The translations under genes were made by a program, and so were the position numbers. From Quillaja saponaria (taxonomy: Eukaryota; Streptophyta; Magnoliopsida; Fabales; Quillajaceae), in assembly GCA_029379385.1 (NCBI GenBank), contig CM055613.1:14030001-14094000 (forward strand): DNA of 64,000 nucleotides. The letters run 5' to 3'. Under the pieces are notes generated by a model. The model did no database searches. It was not told the DNA's origin and was given only the letters and a program-made list of their open reading frames with translations. This document shows, piece after piece, positions 10,800-20,660 of the stretch. Position 1 is the stretch's first letter. Each line of letters starts with the position of its first letter.

Positions 10800-13700
10800 A
10801 TGAAACACCAGATGGCTAATCGAAATTTGTGTTTTTTCCTTATTCTACTTCTGGGTTTGAACCAAAGTTCAGTCTTCTGCTGGAAAAAGGACGAATTTAG
10901 AAACTGTAACCAAACCCCATTTTGTAAACGAGCTCGAGCTCTTAAACCCGGTTCATGTTCTCTTGTTGCCGATAACGTCGCCATTTCTGATGGAGAACTC
11001 ACTGCCAAGCTCATTTCTAAGAAACAAGATAATCAGGAAGATGAAAGTCAAATCAAGCCGTTGATTCTCACTCTCTCCGTGTACCAAGATGGGATCATGC
11101 GGCTTAAGATTGATGAGGATCCTTCTTTGGACCCACCCAAGAAGCGCTTCGAGGTCGCCGATGTGATTGTATCGGAATTTCCAAGCAAGAAGCTTTGGTT
11201 ACAGAGGCTTTCGACGGAGACATTAGGTGGAGATGCTAGTCCTTCTTCCATCGCATATTTATCAGAAGGCTACGAAGCGATCATTCGTCACGAACCTTTC
11301 GAGGTTTACGTGCGCGACAGAGCAGGTAATCGTGTAGTATCTTTCAATTCGCATGGGTTATTTGATTTCGAGCAGTTGAGACAGAAAAAAGAAGGGGATG
11401 ATTGGGAAGAGAGGTTTAGAGGGCATACAGATACAAGGCCCTATGGACCTCAATCGATTAGTTTTGATGTGACATTTTACGAGGCTGATTTTGTCTATGG
11501 GATTCCGGAGCATGCTACCAATCTCGCTTTAAAACCATCTAGAGGACCTGGAGTCGAAGAATCAGAACCGTATAGATTGTTTAATTTGGATGTCTTCGAG
11601 TATATTCATGATTCTCCATTTGGGATTTATGGGTCGGTTCCTTTTATGATTTCACATGGAAAATCGCGGGGGACTTCTGGGTTTTTCTGGTTGAATGCAG
11701 CTGAAATGCAGATTGATGTTCTTGGTTCCGGGTGGGATGCAGAGTCTGGGATTTCACTTCCTTCGTCCCAGAGCAGGATTGATACTTTTTGGATGAGTGA
11801 AGCTGGTATTGTTGATGCATTCTTTTTCGTGGGTCCTGGACCCAAGGATGCGATTCGGCAGTATACAAGTGTAACTGGCACGCAAGCAATGCCGCAGCTT
11901 TTCTCAATAGCATATCACCAGTGTAGGTGGAACTATCGGGATGAGGAGGATGTTGTGAACGTTGATTCTAAGTTTGATGAACATGACATCCCATATGATG
12001 TTTTGTGGCTTGACATTGAGCACACAGATGGAAAGAGGTATTTTACGTGGGATAGAGTTCTATTCCCACATCCTGAAGAGATGCAGAACAAACTTGCTGC
12101 AAAGGGTAGACACATGGTTACTATCGTGGATCCACATATCAAGCGAGATGAGTCATTTCAATTGCACAAGGAGGCTACCCAGAAGGGTTATTATGTTAAG
12201 GATGCGGGTGGGAATGACTATGATGGTTGGTGCTGGCCTGGTTCATCATCATACCCAGATACGTTAAATCCAGAGATAAGGTCATGGTGGGCTGAGAAGT
12301 TCTCCTTCCAAAATTACGTTGGTTCAACTCCTTCACTTTACATATGGAATGACATGAATGAACCTTCCGTCTTCAATGGTCCAGAGGTATATTTTGGTTC
12401 CCAGATATTTATGCCTTTGTTTATACTTCTCTTATATTTGTGATGTCTGTTTCTGTTTGGTTGGTACACTTTGACGATATATACATTTATTGCACCTAAC
12501 CTTTAATTAGGTACTCCTTCTGAAGCATTTTCTTTTGGAAATTCAAGTCTTTAAAGGCTTCTCTATGAAATAGAAACAAGTAAGAGATGGTGAAAGTTTG
12601 TTTTGAACATGAAAATGATACCTTATGTGTGTCATTATGGCTGGAATTTTTAGTTGCTGGAGTAGGTATCGTGCTATTCCTTTGTACATGCCCTAGGTTT
12701 ACATCCCTTGAAAAGAGGATTGTATATTTTAAAGTTCCTCCTAAACCCTATATAAGAAGGGTGACTTTCATTTTTGAGCTATCTGATTATTTCGCATGGA
12801 TGTTGCCATGTTGGACATTATTTTGAACCTAAAAATGGAAAGAAGTAGGTTCAATCAGCGTCTGTGGGGTCAATCAGCTTGTTTCTCAAATATGTATATA
12901 ATATTAAAATTAGAATTCTTCAGTTATTATGTTGCATGTTTACAATGACAACAAAATATGGCCCGAGAATGCACCTACCCTCTTAAGGATTTTTTTTTTT
13001 TTTCAATACTAATCGTACTTTCACTAGTCCAAGCCTGACTCGTTGCATTGTTAACTAACACTCGATGTAAAACAAGCCATGGTCTATGAATAGTCCTATC
13101 CATGACTACAACAAGATTGCCTTTTGGATGCAATGCTGGTGAACTTGTCTGACTAGAGATGGCAATTAGGTTGGGTCCATACCACGCTCGGCCTTAGACG
13201 ACCCTAATAGGTCTGTTGTTGGGTCTTAAATGGGTCTAGGTATTTCAGTTTTTTATTCGCTGAATTTGGGCAAAACCTGGAGACTCGCTGGGTCAAAGAT
13301 ATTATTTTTCAATAAAATCAAAACATATATTTATCAATTTTGTGAATTTCATGATTGTTATGATCAAAGGGATGTATAATAATTGTGACACTATATTTTG
13401 CTATTACTTATGTTTTGCTTTTACAGGTGAAATTAGAGTAAAATATTTTTGTCTTACAACTTTGATTTTGAGTTTTAAAATTTTATCATGGGAAAATGAT
13501 TTGGTCTTAAGTAGTTTTGATTTGAGAATTTGATTTTCAAATTTAAAAATTTTAGGAATGTAATGAGGAGGTTTAATTTATTGAATGTTGGAGGTAAAGT
13601 AATATATTATAATACTAGATTTAAAAAAATAAAAAAAAGAGAGAGAAGATAGAGAAGTCATTTTTATTTATCTCCTTCTCTCCATTTTTACAATACTAGT

Positions 13701-16700
13701 TTTTGTGTTCTATGATGTTTTATTATGCATCTCGTCCTACACTTTGGCAATGGGTACCTGCAGTTAGAGTTAGAATTCAAATCAAATAGTTTCGCTATTT
13801 GAATTCATGTGTTTGAATTTGAATAGTAATTTGAACATAAACTGAAATTCGAATTCCGGATGCAATTTTGAATATTCGGATTTGAATTTGAATTCAAAAT
13901 TTTTAGGGTATTTTGGTAAATAAAAATAATAGTATTTATTTAAATTTTTTGAATATAAAATATATTTTTTCGAATAATTTGAATACTATATCCAATTATT
14001 TGCAAATATCGAATCAAATACTTCATTATTAGGATTTGAATTCAAATTCAAATTTTAAACAAAATTTGAATTTGATTTGAATAGCAATTGAATCAAATTT
14101 GAATTTGAATTCGAACTCGAATCTTGTTCGAATTCCACCTTACCTGCACTATAATGGAATAAATAACTTTTACATCATTTTAGTATTTATGTGTCCATAT
14201 GTAAGTACCAATCTACTAGACACTGTGTGTTATGTTGTTTGTTGGTTTTTTCAGAATCATTTTAGCAAAAACCATATCTTTAGTTAGTAATGTAAGAAAA
14301 TTAAATTTATTATTATTATAAATTTCAATTAAAATTATATTAAATTAATTACTAAATTGAATTAATCTTTAAATAGAAAAACATTAAAAAAAAAAATTAT
14401 AGTAAAAAAAAGGCATAAGGGTAGACTCGTGAATCCGAGTCTGGGTCTGGGTATATCTATTAACTAATGGGTCTTAGTTTTGGGTCCATAATGGGTCTGG
14501 GTAACTAACAGGTCGGTCCTGGCCCATTGCCATCTCTATGTCTGACTTACTAACCTGGTTCAAATGTAATACATCTACCAAATGTCTAAGTTGAGTAAGG
14601 AACAACATATAAAATGTGCCTTAATGCTTTTGTAATTTTGTTTCACTTTATTATAATAAATGTTATAATGTCTGGTTAATGAGAGGGAGACTAAAAAATA
14701 AGGGTTGCTTGAGCTTGACTTGCTTCAACTTGCCTCCAGTTGACAATGCCTAGAGATGCTTTACATTATGGAGGTGTGGAACATCGAGAGTTACATAATG
14801 CCTATGGGTACTACTTTCACATGGCAACATCTGATGGGTTAGTGAAGCGTGGGAATGGAAAAGACAGGCCTTTTGTTTTGTCAAGAGCACTCTTTTCTGG
14901 AACTCAAAGGCATGGAGCAGTGTGGACTGGAGATAACACTGCAGATTGGGATCACCTTAGGGTGTCTGTTCCAATGATTTTGACCCTTGGCCTTACAGGA
15001 ATGTCATTCTCTGGTGCGTGGTTATCCATGTTTTGATATGATAATCCGATTAATTTGTTCATGAATCTATAGTTCATTTTGTGTTTTTGCAGGTGCTGAT
15101 GTTGGTGGCTTTTTTGGAAATCCTGAGCCTGAGTTATTGGTTCGTTGGTATCAAGTGGGAGCTTACTATCCTTTTTTCAGGGGCCATGCCCATCATGACA
15201 CCAAAAGACGAGAACCATGGTTATTTGGGTATGACATCCTTGACGATCTTTCCTAGTATTCCTCCCCCCACCAAAAAGAAATGGAAAAAGAAAAAAGAAG
15301 TAAGAAGTAAGAAGTAAGAAGTAAGAAGTAAGAAGTAAGAAGTAAGAAATAGAAAGAGAAATAGTTAAGGACCGAGTGCATGCAAAACAAACGGCAAGGC
15401 GAAAACTGAAGTCTGGAGATCATGTTTCCTTTAGGGGTGAAGTTGTCCTTAAAAAATAATACCATCCAATGGGATGATATGCATTGGTTTATTCTAGAAA
15501 AGTGCGAGATAACCAGTTGATTTTTGGGCTTTTGAGGCCTACTCCAAATGTATTGATTCTCCTTAATCTGAACTACCTTGTGTCTATAATATAAATGCCT
15601 TTTGCAAATTGTTTGTGATGAGAGAAACCCCTCAAGGCAATATTGATGAAAGTTTGAGACTTAGCTCTGATATGTAGTTGTAGTTTTTAAAATATGACCT
15701 TGCGTGCATTAAAACCTGAACATTGTTGGATTATCATTGTTGTAAATAAAAGGTCTTTTGTGGTATTGCAGAGAGAGAAACACAGAGCTTATCAGAGATG
15801 CAATACATGTTCGTTATGCGCTGCTACCATATTTCTACACGTTATTCAGGGAGGCAAATACAAGTGGTGTTCCTGTTATGCGTCCATTATGGATGGAGTT
15901 TCCTTTTGAAGAGGCTACTTTTGGCAATGATGAAGCTTTCATGGTTGGAAACAGTCTTTTGGTTCAAGGGATCTACACTGAGGTGCTGTGCTTTCTTTTC
16001 CTTCAATAACTCAATCCCCTTTGTCCTCTTCATTTCTTTGCTTTGCATCTTTCTGTGGTCGTCAATTGACGTTTTATGTAATTTCTACCCATCAGCGAGC
16101 TAAACATGCATCCGTATATCTGCCTGGGAAACAATCCTGGTATGACCTTATAACTGGAACTGCATATAAGGGAGGGATGAGCCACAAGATTGAGGTTTCG
16201 GAGGAGAGTATTCCTGCTTTTCAGAGAGCTGGAACCATTGTACCTAGGAAAGACCGGTTCCGTCGAAGTTCCACGCAGATGGCAAATGATCCTTACGTAC
16301 TGGTATGTATTTGACTCTTCGTCTCCAGTAATTGTTGCTTATTATTATTTATCCTTTTGGCCCAAGTAATTGTTGCTTATTATTATTTATGCTTTTGGCC
16401 CTAGGTGTTGTGTCTAGGTAATATTGAGTATATATACTATTGGTTGCTGTTCAAATTTTGTTATTGTTAATAAATGCAGTCTTCTACTTTGATATTATGT
16501 ATATTATCTCTCAGAAATTGATTTCTTCAGGCAGAATTTATACATTTAGACAAATCTGACAATTTACAGTGAAGGACAGATGGACAGGATAACCACTTGG
16601 GTATCATTTGTAAACGTGGTTATCCAACTTTAACTGTGAATTTCTGCTCAGATCCATCCAATAACACTATTCCTCAATTCTTTACTAGCTTTCCCATTTC

Positions 16701-17401
16701 TCTTGCGAAAGATGATTATCAAAAGAGGTCTTTGTGTTCATGATGATGAAGGCTCTCAAACATCATCTATATTTTTTATTCTAGTGTTTATGTTGTCATG
16801 GTTGGCGTTGCACTTATGCTTTCTTTTTTAATTTCAAAATCTCGAATCTGATCTTTGACAATTTAACAATAAATTAGTATCCTGTAATGGCAGTTAACCT
16901 TAGGCCTCAGGATCCTTATCATTGCTACCTCTTGTATGACAACAAGAGTGATAACAAGCATAGAGTTCTAGTTGAGTAATGTGTCTGCATCATGAATAAT
17001 TGTTCTTATTATTGTCCTTTTTCAGGTTATAGCTCTTAATAGCTCCCAAGCAGCTGAAGGTGAACTCTATATTGATGATGGTAAAAGTTTTGAATTTCAG
17101 CAGGGGGCCTACATCCATCGTCCATTTTGTGTTCTCGGACGGGAAACTTGTATCGTCAAACCTAGCATCATCTCCAGTTCGCGATAACAAATATCATTCA
17201 GATGCCGTTCTTGAGAGGATTATATTGCTAGGACATGCTTCTGGTTCAAAGAGCGCACTGATTGAACCATCCAACAAAAGGGTTGATATCGAGCATGGAC
17301 CACTTTGGATTCAAAGGAGGCATAGCCCAACCTTCATGACCATTCGCAAACCTAATGTCCGAATTGCAGATGATTGGACAATAAAATTTTTTGTAAGATA
17401 G
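10800..17401 (+). CDS. PSL5: Glucosidase II alpha subunit (GH31), frameshift in last exon
   Basis: The catalytic subunit of ER glucosidase II removes the two inner alpha-1,3-glucoses from N-glycans during glycoprotein quality control. Exons: 10800-12386, 14740-15013, 15093-15228, 15772-15982, 16096-16302, 17026-17401; phases agree at every junction. The first in-frame ATG (10800) gives [10 protein letters not shown] followed by a hydrophobic signal peptide (FFLILLLGL). GH31 signatures: [10 protein letters not shown] with the predicted nucleophile Asp near 518 at the end of exon 1, and HGAVWTGDN with the predicted acid/base Asp near 594 in exon 2. Expected length is about 929 residues, close to plant RSW3/PSL5. 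No HDEL tail is present, as expected when retention depends on the beta subunit. In the last exon the frame slips at the T-run 17125-17128, giving an early stop near 17185 as written, although the correct C-terminus continues one frame over to 17401. Intron 1 carries a hAT element. Confidence 0.9.
13154..14538. mobile_element. Non-autonomous hAT-type element with intact 8-bp target duplication
   Basis: Terminal inverted repeats TAGAGATGGCAAT at 13154 and its complement ending at 14538. Outside them is a perfect 8-bp direct repeat, TGTCTGAC, at 13146-13153 and 14539-14546. An 8-bp duplication with a TAGRGRTGGCAA-type end is diagnostic of plant hAT elements. Both subterminal zones are rich in GGGTCT/GGGTCC motifs, where hAT transposases typically bind. 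The 1,385-bp interior has no transposase frame; 13770-14130 is a dense array of GAATTCAAATT palindromic units. It lies entirely within intron 1 of the glucosidase gene. Confidence 0.9.
15294..15349. repeat. 7-bp microsatellite (TAAGAAG)n in glucosidase intron 3
   Basis: About seven head-to-tail copies of TAAGAAG, starting just 65 bp after the exon 3 donor. Each unit contains GTAAGA, which resembles a 5' splice site consensus, so the array is a row of donor-like sequences directly downstream of the genuine donor at 15229. Confidence 0.9.
16327..16402. repeat. 38-bp tandem duplication in glucosidase intron 5
   Basis: Positions 16327-16364 and 16365-16402 are adjacent near-identical copies beginning AGTAATTGTTGCTTATTATT and ending TTTTGGCCC. 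They differ at about two bases. The duplication is intronic and splice sites are not affected. Confidence 0.9.
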
Positions 17402-18821
17402 TCAAACAGCAGGTGCAGGAAAATGAATCCTGGATGTTAATGACTTAATGGTAAATTAGATTTCTTTCCATTGTTGACTGAATGCGAATATCTTGCATGC
17501 AAGTTGCAAATGATGTCTCTGTTATTGACTATAGGCTGATATGTTAGAAACTCACTTGAGTACAATTATTTTGCATGATTACAGTTTAAGGGCATCGACT
17601 TGCTGTTTTCCTCCTTGCCTGCCTTTTGGTTAAGACATCACAAGGGGTTGTAATATTTGACATTTGTAAATAATCTGATTCTGAAATTTCGTTTATTTAG
17701 GAGAAGAATTTCATGATTAGCAGGGATAAGATCGTGTCCAACTATTTTGGACATGTGATCTGATTCGTGCAAGATTGTGCACTTTGTGCCCCCAAATGCT
17801 CCTACTCTAAATTTACCAACCTAATTGTTTTTTTTTTATTTATAAATTTGTGAATTGTATTAAATGTTTCTTTCTTATTTATGTTTTAATAATTATTAAG
17901 AGATGGAATAAAACATATTTGATACGCACATTATTAAATCCTGTTAGCAAAACATAGTAATTTTTAGTGTCATTTCATGGAAGCTCATTGGAAAGTAGTG
18001 TAATTTATTCAAACTTAGTGGTCTGTACTGTCTTGTATACATTTAATATAAATATATATATATTAAAAGGGTGGGAGAGAGTAGAAGCATAAGAGGGTAG
18101 AGTAGGAAAGCAGAGAGATTAATTAAAATTTTTAAATAATTTAAATGTGTACATTATATAATATAAGATCACAAGGGTCTTTTAATTTTTATAATAATTA
18201 GTGGTCTGTATACATGTATATGTATTGTATATATTGTATTTTAAATTAATTTTTTAATTAATTTAATTTGATAAAAAAATATTTATATGTTAAAATTGTT
18301 GGAGAGGGTATGAGAGTAAATGAGTGGAAGACACTAGAAAGGGTGGAAATATGGAAGAGAATAGTTAAGCGAGAAGTTATTATTTAGTAGTTATTAGATG
18401 ATTGGATAGATTTTATTAATTTAATTTAATTTTTAATAAATCAAAATATTTAAATAAAGGTGTTCTCAAAATTTGATCTAAAAATTGCATTATTGTTTCA
18501 GTACAGCATCAGAAATTGAAGCAACTCTAAAACAAAATCAGAAATTTTTTACGTGGAAACATTTTCCAAAAAAATAAAATAAAATTATTTTCTGTTTAAA
18601 ACAAATGGAGCTTGAAAAGTGACATATTATCGGCTATGGCTTCAGTGGTACAGAATCAACCAACTATATTCCTTAAATTTCTCCCCCATTTTGTTGGTAG
18701 AATCTGACCCTTTGACGGTGTCAGGGTGCTCCGGTGGACTGGGTCGCCGGTTCTTTTTCTTCTCGGGTTTGTTTCTTGCATCGACTCTATTCCTCTGAAG
18801 CTGTGACTTGGTCAGGTAACT
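17402..18821. other. Intergenic spacer with a degenerate ~190-bp repeat
   Basis: It holds the 3' flank of the glucosidase gene and the upstream flank of the FolD-like gene. Between about 18015 and 18400 two related segments both begin TTAGTGGTCTGTA and contain GGGTGGGAGAGAG- or TTGGAGAGGGTATGAGAG-like purine blocks, suggesting a diverged tandem repeat. No exon chain or RNA gene was seen. Confidence 0.45.
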
Positions 18822-19880
18822 ATGCGAAGTGGCTGCACCGCCAGTGTGGTGCTTTGGCGTCGAATGCTAAAAAGGGCTTTGTTTTCGTCCCCTCATCCTT
18901 CTTCAAGCTACATTATTGGCCCCAATTACCTCCCTGATGTATGGGTTCAGAACAACAACACTGGCCGCCGATCTGGGGTTCACTACTCTACTGGCCATAA
19001 TGCTGCAAAAATTGATGGCAAATCGATTGCACAAGAAATAAGATTAAGAATAGCTAGTGAAATCAGTAGGATAAAGTCTGCAATTGGGAAATTTCCTAAA
19101 TTGGCTGTGGTTTTGGTGGGTGATAGAAGAGACTCGCACACTTTCATTCATATCAAGTTGAAAGCTTGTGAAGAAGTTGGGATTGCAACTTCGGTAGCAG
19201 AATTGCCAGAAAACTGTACAGAAAATGAACTTGTTCATGTTGTTTCAAGGTTTAACGAAGACCCAACAGTACATGGCATTATTGTACAACTTCCTCTGCC
19301 ACCACAATTAGATGAGGAGCATATCATAAATTTTGTGAGTCCAGAAAAAGATGTGGATGGTTTTCATCCCTTAAATATGGGAAATCTTGCCATGAAAGCA
19401 AGGGAGCCCTTGTTCATCCCTTGTGCCTCTAAGGCTTGCATTGAGTTGTTGCTTAGACATGGTGTGGAAATCATTGGGAAAAGAGCAGTGGTAATTGGAA
19501 CAAGTAAGATTGTTGGGTTACCCACTTCTCTGTTATTGCAGAAGTACCACGCAACAGTCAGTACTGTACATGCATTTACAAAGAACCCAGAGCAGATAAC
19601 TTGTGAAGCTGACATTATTGTATCAGATGTTGGAATTCCCAACAAAATTCGAGGTGCTTGGCTAAAGCAAGGAGCAGTTGTGATTGATATGGGAACACAT
19701 CAAGTTAAGGACCCTAGTAGCCAACATGGCTTCCATGTCACAGGAGATGTTTGCTATGAGGAAGCAATCAAGGTGGCGGCAGCTATTACTCCTGTGCCTG
19801 GAGGTGTAGGACCTGTTACAATATCAATGCTCCTTTCCAACACTCTTGATTCTGCTAAGCGTGCGTTTAGATTGGCGTAA
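18822..19880 (+). CDS. FOLD: FolD-like methylene-THF dehydrogenase/cyclohydrolase, intronless, altered active site
   Basis: FolD enzymes oxidise 5,10-methylene-tetrahydrofolate with NADP+ and hydrolyse the methenyl product, feeding one-carbon metabolism. This 352-residue single-exon frame has an Arg/Ser-rich start (MLKRALFSS), suggesting mitochondrial import; Met1 or Met15 could be the start. The two-domain fold is recognisable: KIDGKSIAQEIR (63-74), VVLVGDRRDS (96-105), IVQLPLP with the conserved Gln (156), KDVDGFHP with the substrate-binding Asp, and ITPVPGGVGPVTISMLL near the end. Several usually invariant residues differ: catalytic Tyr is Phe108 (the Lys at 112 is kept); the TPxG motif is ASKA (202-205); and the GRS cofactor motif is GTS (226-228), removing the Arg that contacts the NADP 2'-phosphate. 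Absence of introns plus these changes suggests a retrocopy or divergent paralog. The frame is intact, so it may still be expressed. Confidence 0.9.
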   Translation: MRSGCTASVVLWRRMLKRALFSSPHPSSSYIIGPNYLPDVWVQNNNTGRRSGVHYSTGHNAAKIDGKSIAQEIRLRIASEISRIKSAIGKFPKLAVVLVGDRRDSHTFIHIKLKACEEVGIATSVAELPENCTENELVHVVSRFNEDPTVHGIIVQLPLPPQLDEEHIINFVSPEKDVDGFHPLNMGNLAMKAREPLFIPCASKACIELLLRHGVEIIGKRAVVIGTSKIVGLPTSLLLQKYHATVSTVHAFTKNPEQITCEADIIVSDVGIPNKIRGAWLKQGAVVIDMGTHQVKDPSSQHGFHVTGDVCYEEAIKVAAAITPVPGGVGPVTISMLLSNTLDSAKRAFRLA

Positions 19881-20660
19881 TCCTCAAATGGGTGATCTCA
19901 GTGTAAATTCTGATCCTTTTTTTTTTTGGCAGTAAATTCTGATCGTATTGAGCTGTTGTATCTCAATGTAAATTATGTATATCATTATCAGGTCATTGAT
20001 TTCACTAAGCTTCCTGACTATGAGTAAGTGACTCTCATTAATGCAAACTATTTACATTCTCTCAACCAAACTCATTTTGTTATTTGACCATGAAATTTCA
20101 TGGTTCACTGCCTATCGCTATGATTTGCTGTTTTTCTTAGTGAAATATAAAAATCAAAATACTTAACTATGTGGATCAATATTTTTGATTTCAAATACAT
20201 TTTTATCTTAAAAGTATGCATTTTATTTTGCAACGCGGAACCAGCCGGTCTTGTCATACATAAACTGCACAAAATTGAAAATATTGCATATACTACTCTG
20301 GTCTGAGTTGTATTCTTAATTCACATTGGAGTAACCTAATAATTCATGCGTTATACATGTGAAGAAAACAATGTTCAGTCTCAATTTTTCAAGAAGATAA
20401 ATTGCTGCTGAAATCTGAATGCCTCCTATTGCTAATATTGACCTGGTTTGAAGTAACTCAATTAACATATATGGAATAAAGCAGCAGCTTTTTTTCCTGC
20501 TATAAATGATTTATTGGGGAAAAGCGAACAATGAACTTTCTCATAGTATAGTCAAAAAGGTCATCTGCTTCTTCTATAGAAACCTAGCAGCAAAGCAATA
20601 TCAAATTGATATATTTCCATGTTCATATTAAATCTTCTGGACTAGGTGGGACAAGTAACT
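19881..20660. other. Spacer between convergent FolD-like and beta-galactosidase genes
   Basis: Convergent 3' flanks. A 14-bp direct repeat (GTAAATTCTGATC) occurs at about 19903 and 19932 on either side of a T-run at 19918-19928. No A-tail or flanking target duplication is obvious after the FolD-like stop codon, so a retroposition scar cannot be shown from this side. Confidence 0.5.

Noticed and set aside
12387..12443. Extension of glucosidase exon 1 to a stop at 12443
   Set aside because: GTATAT at 12387 is the donor; the GH31 sequence resumes in phase at 14740.
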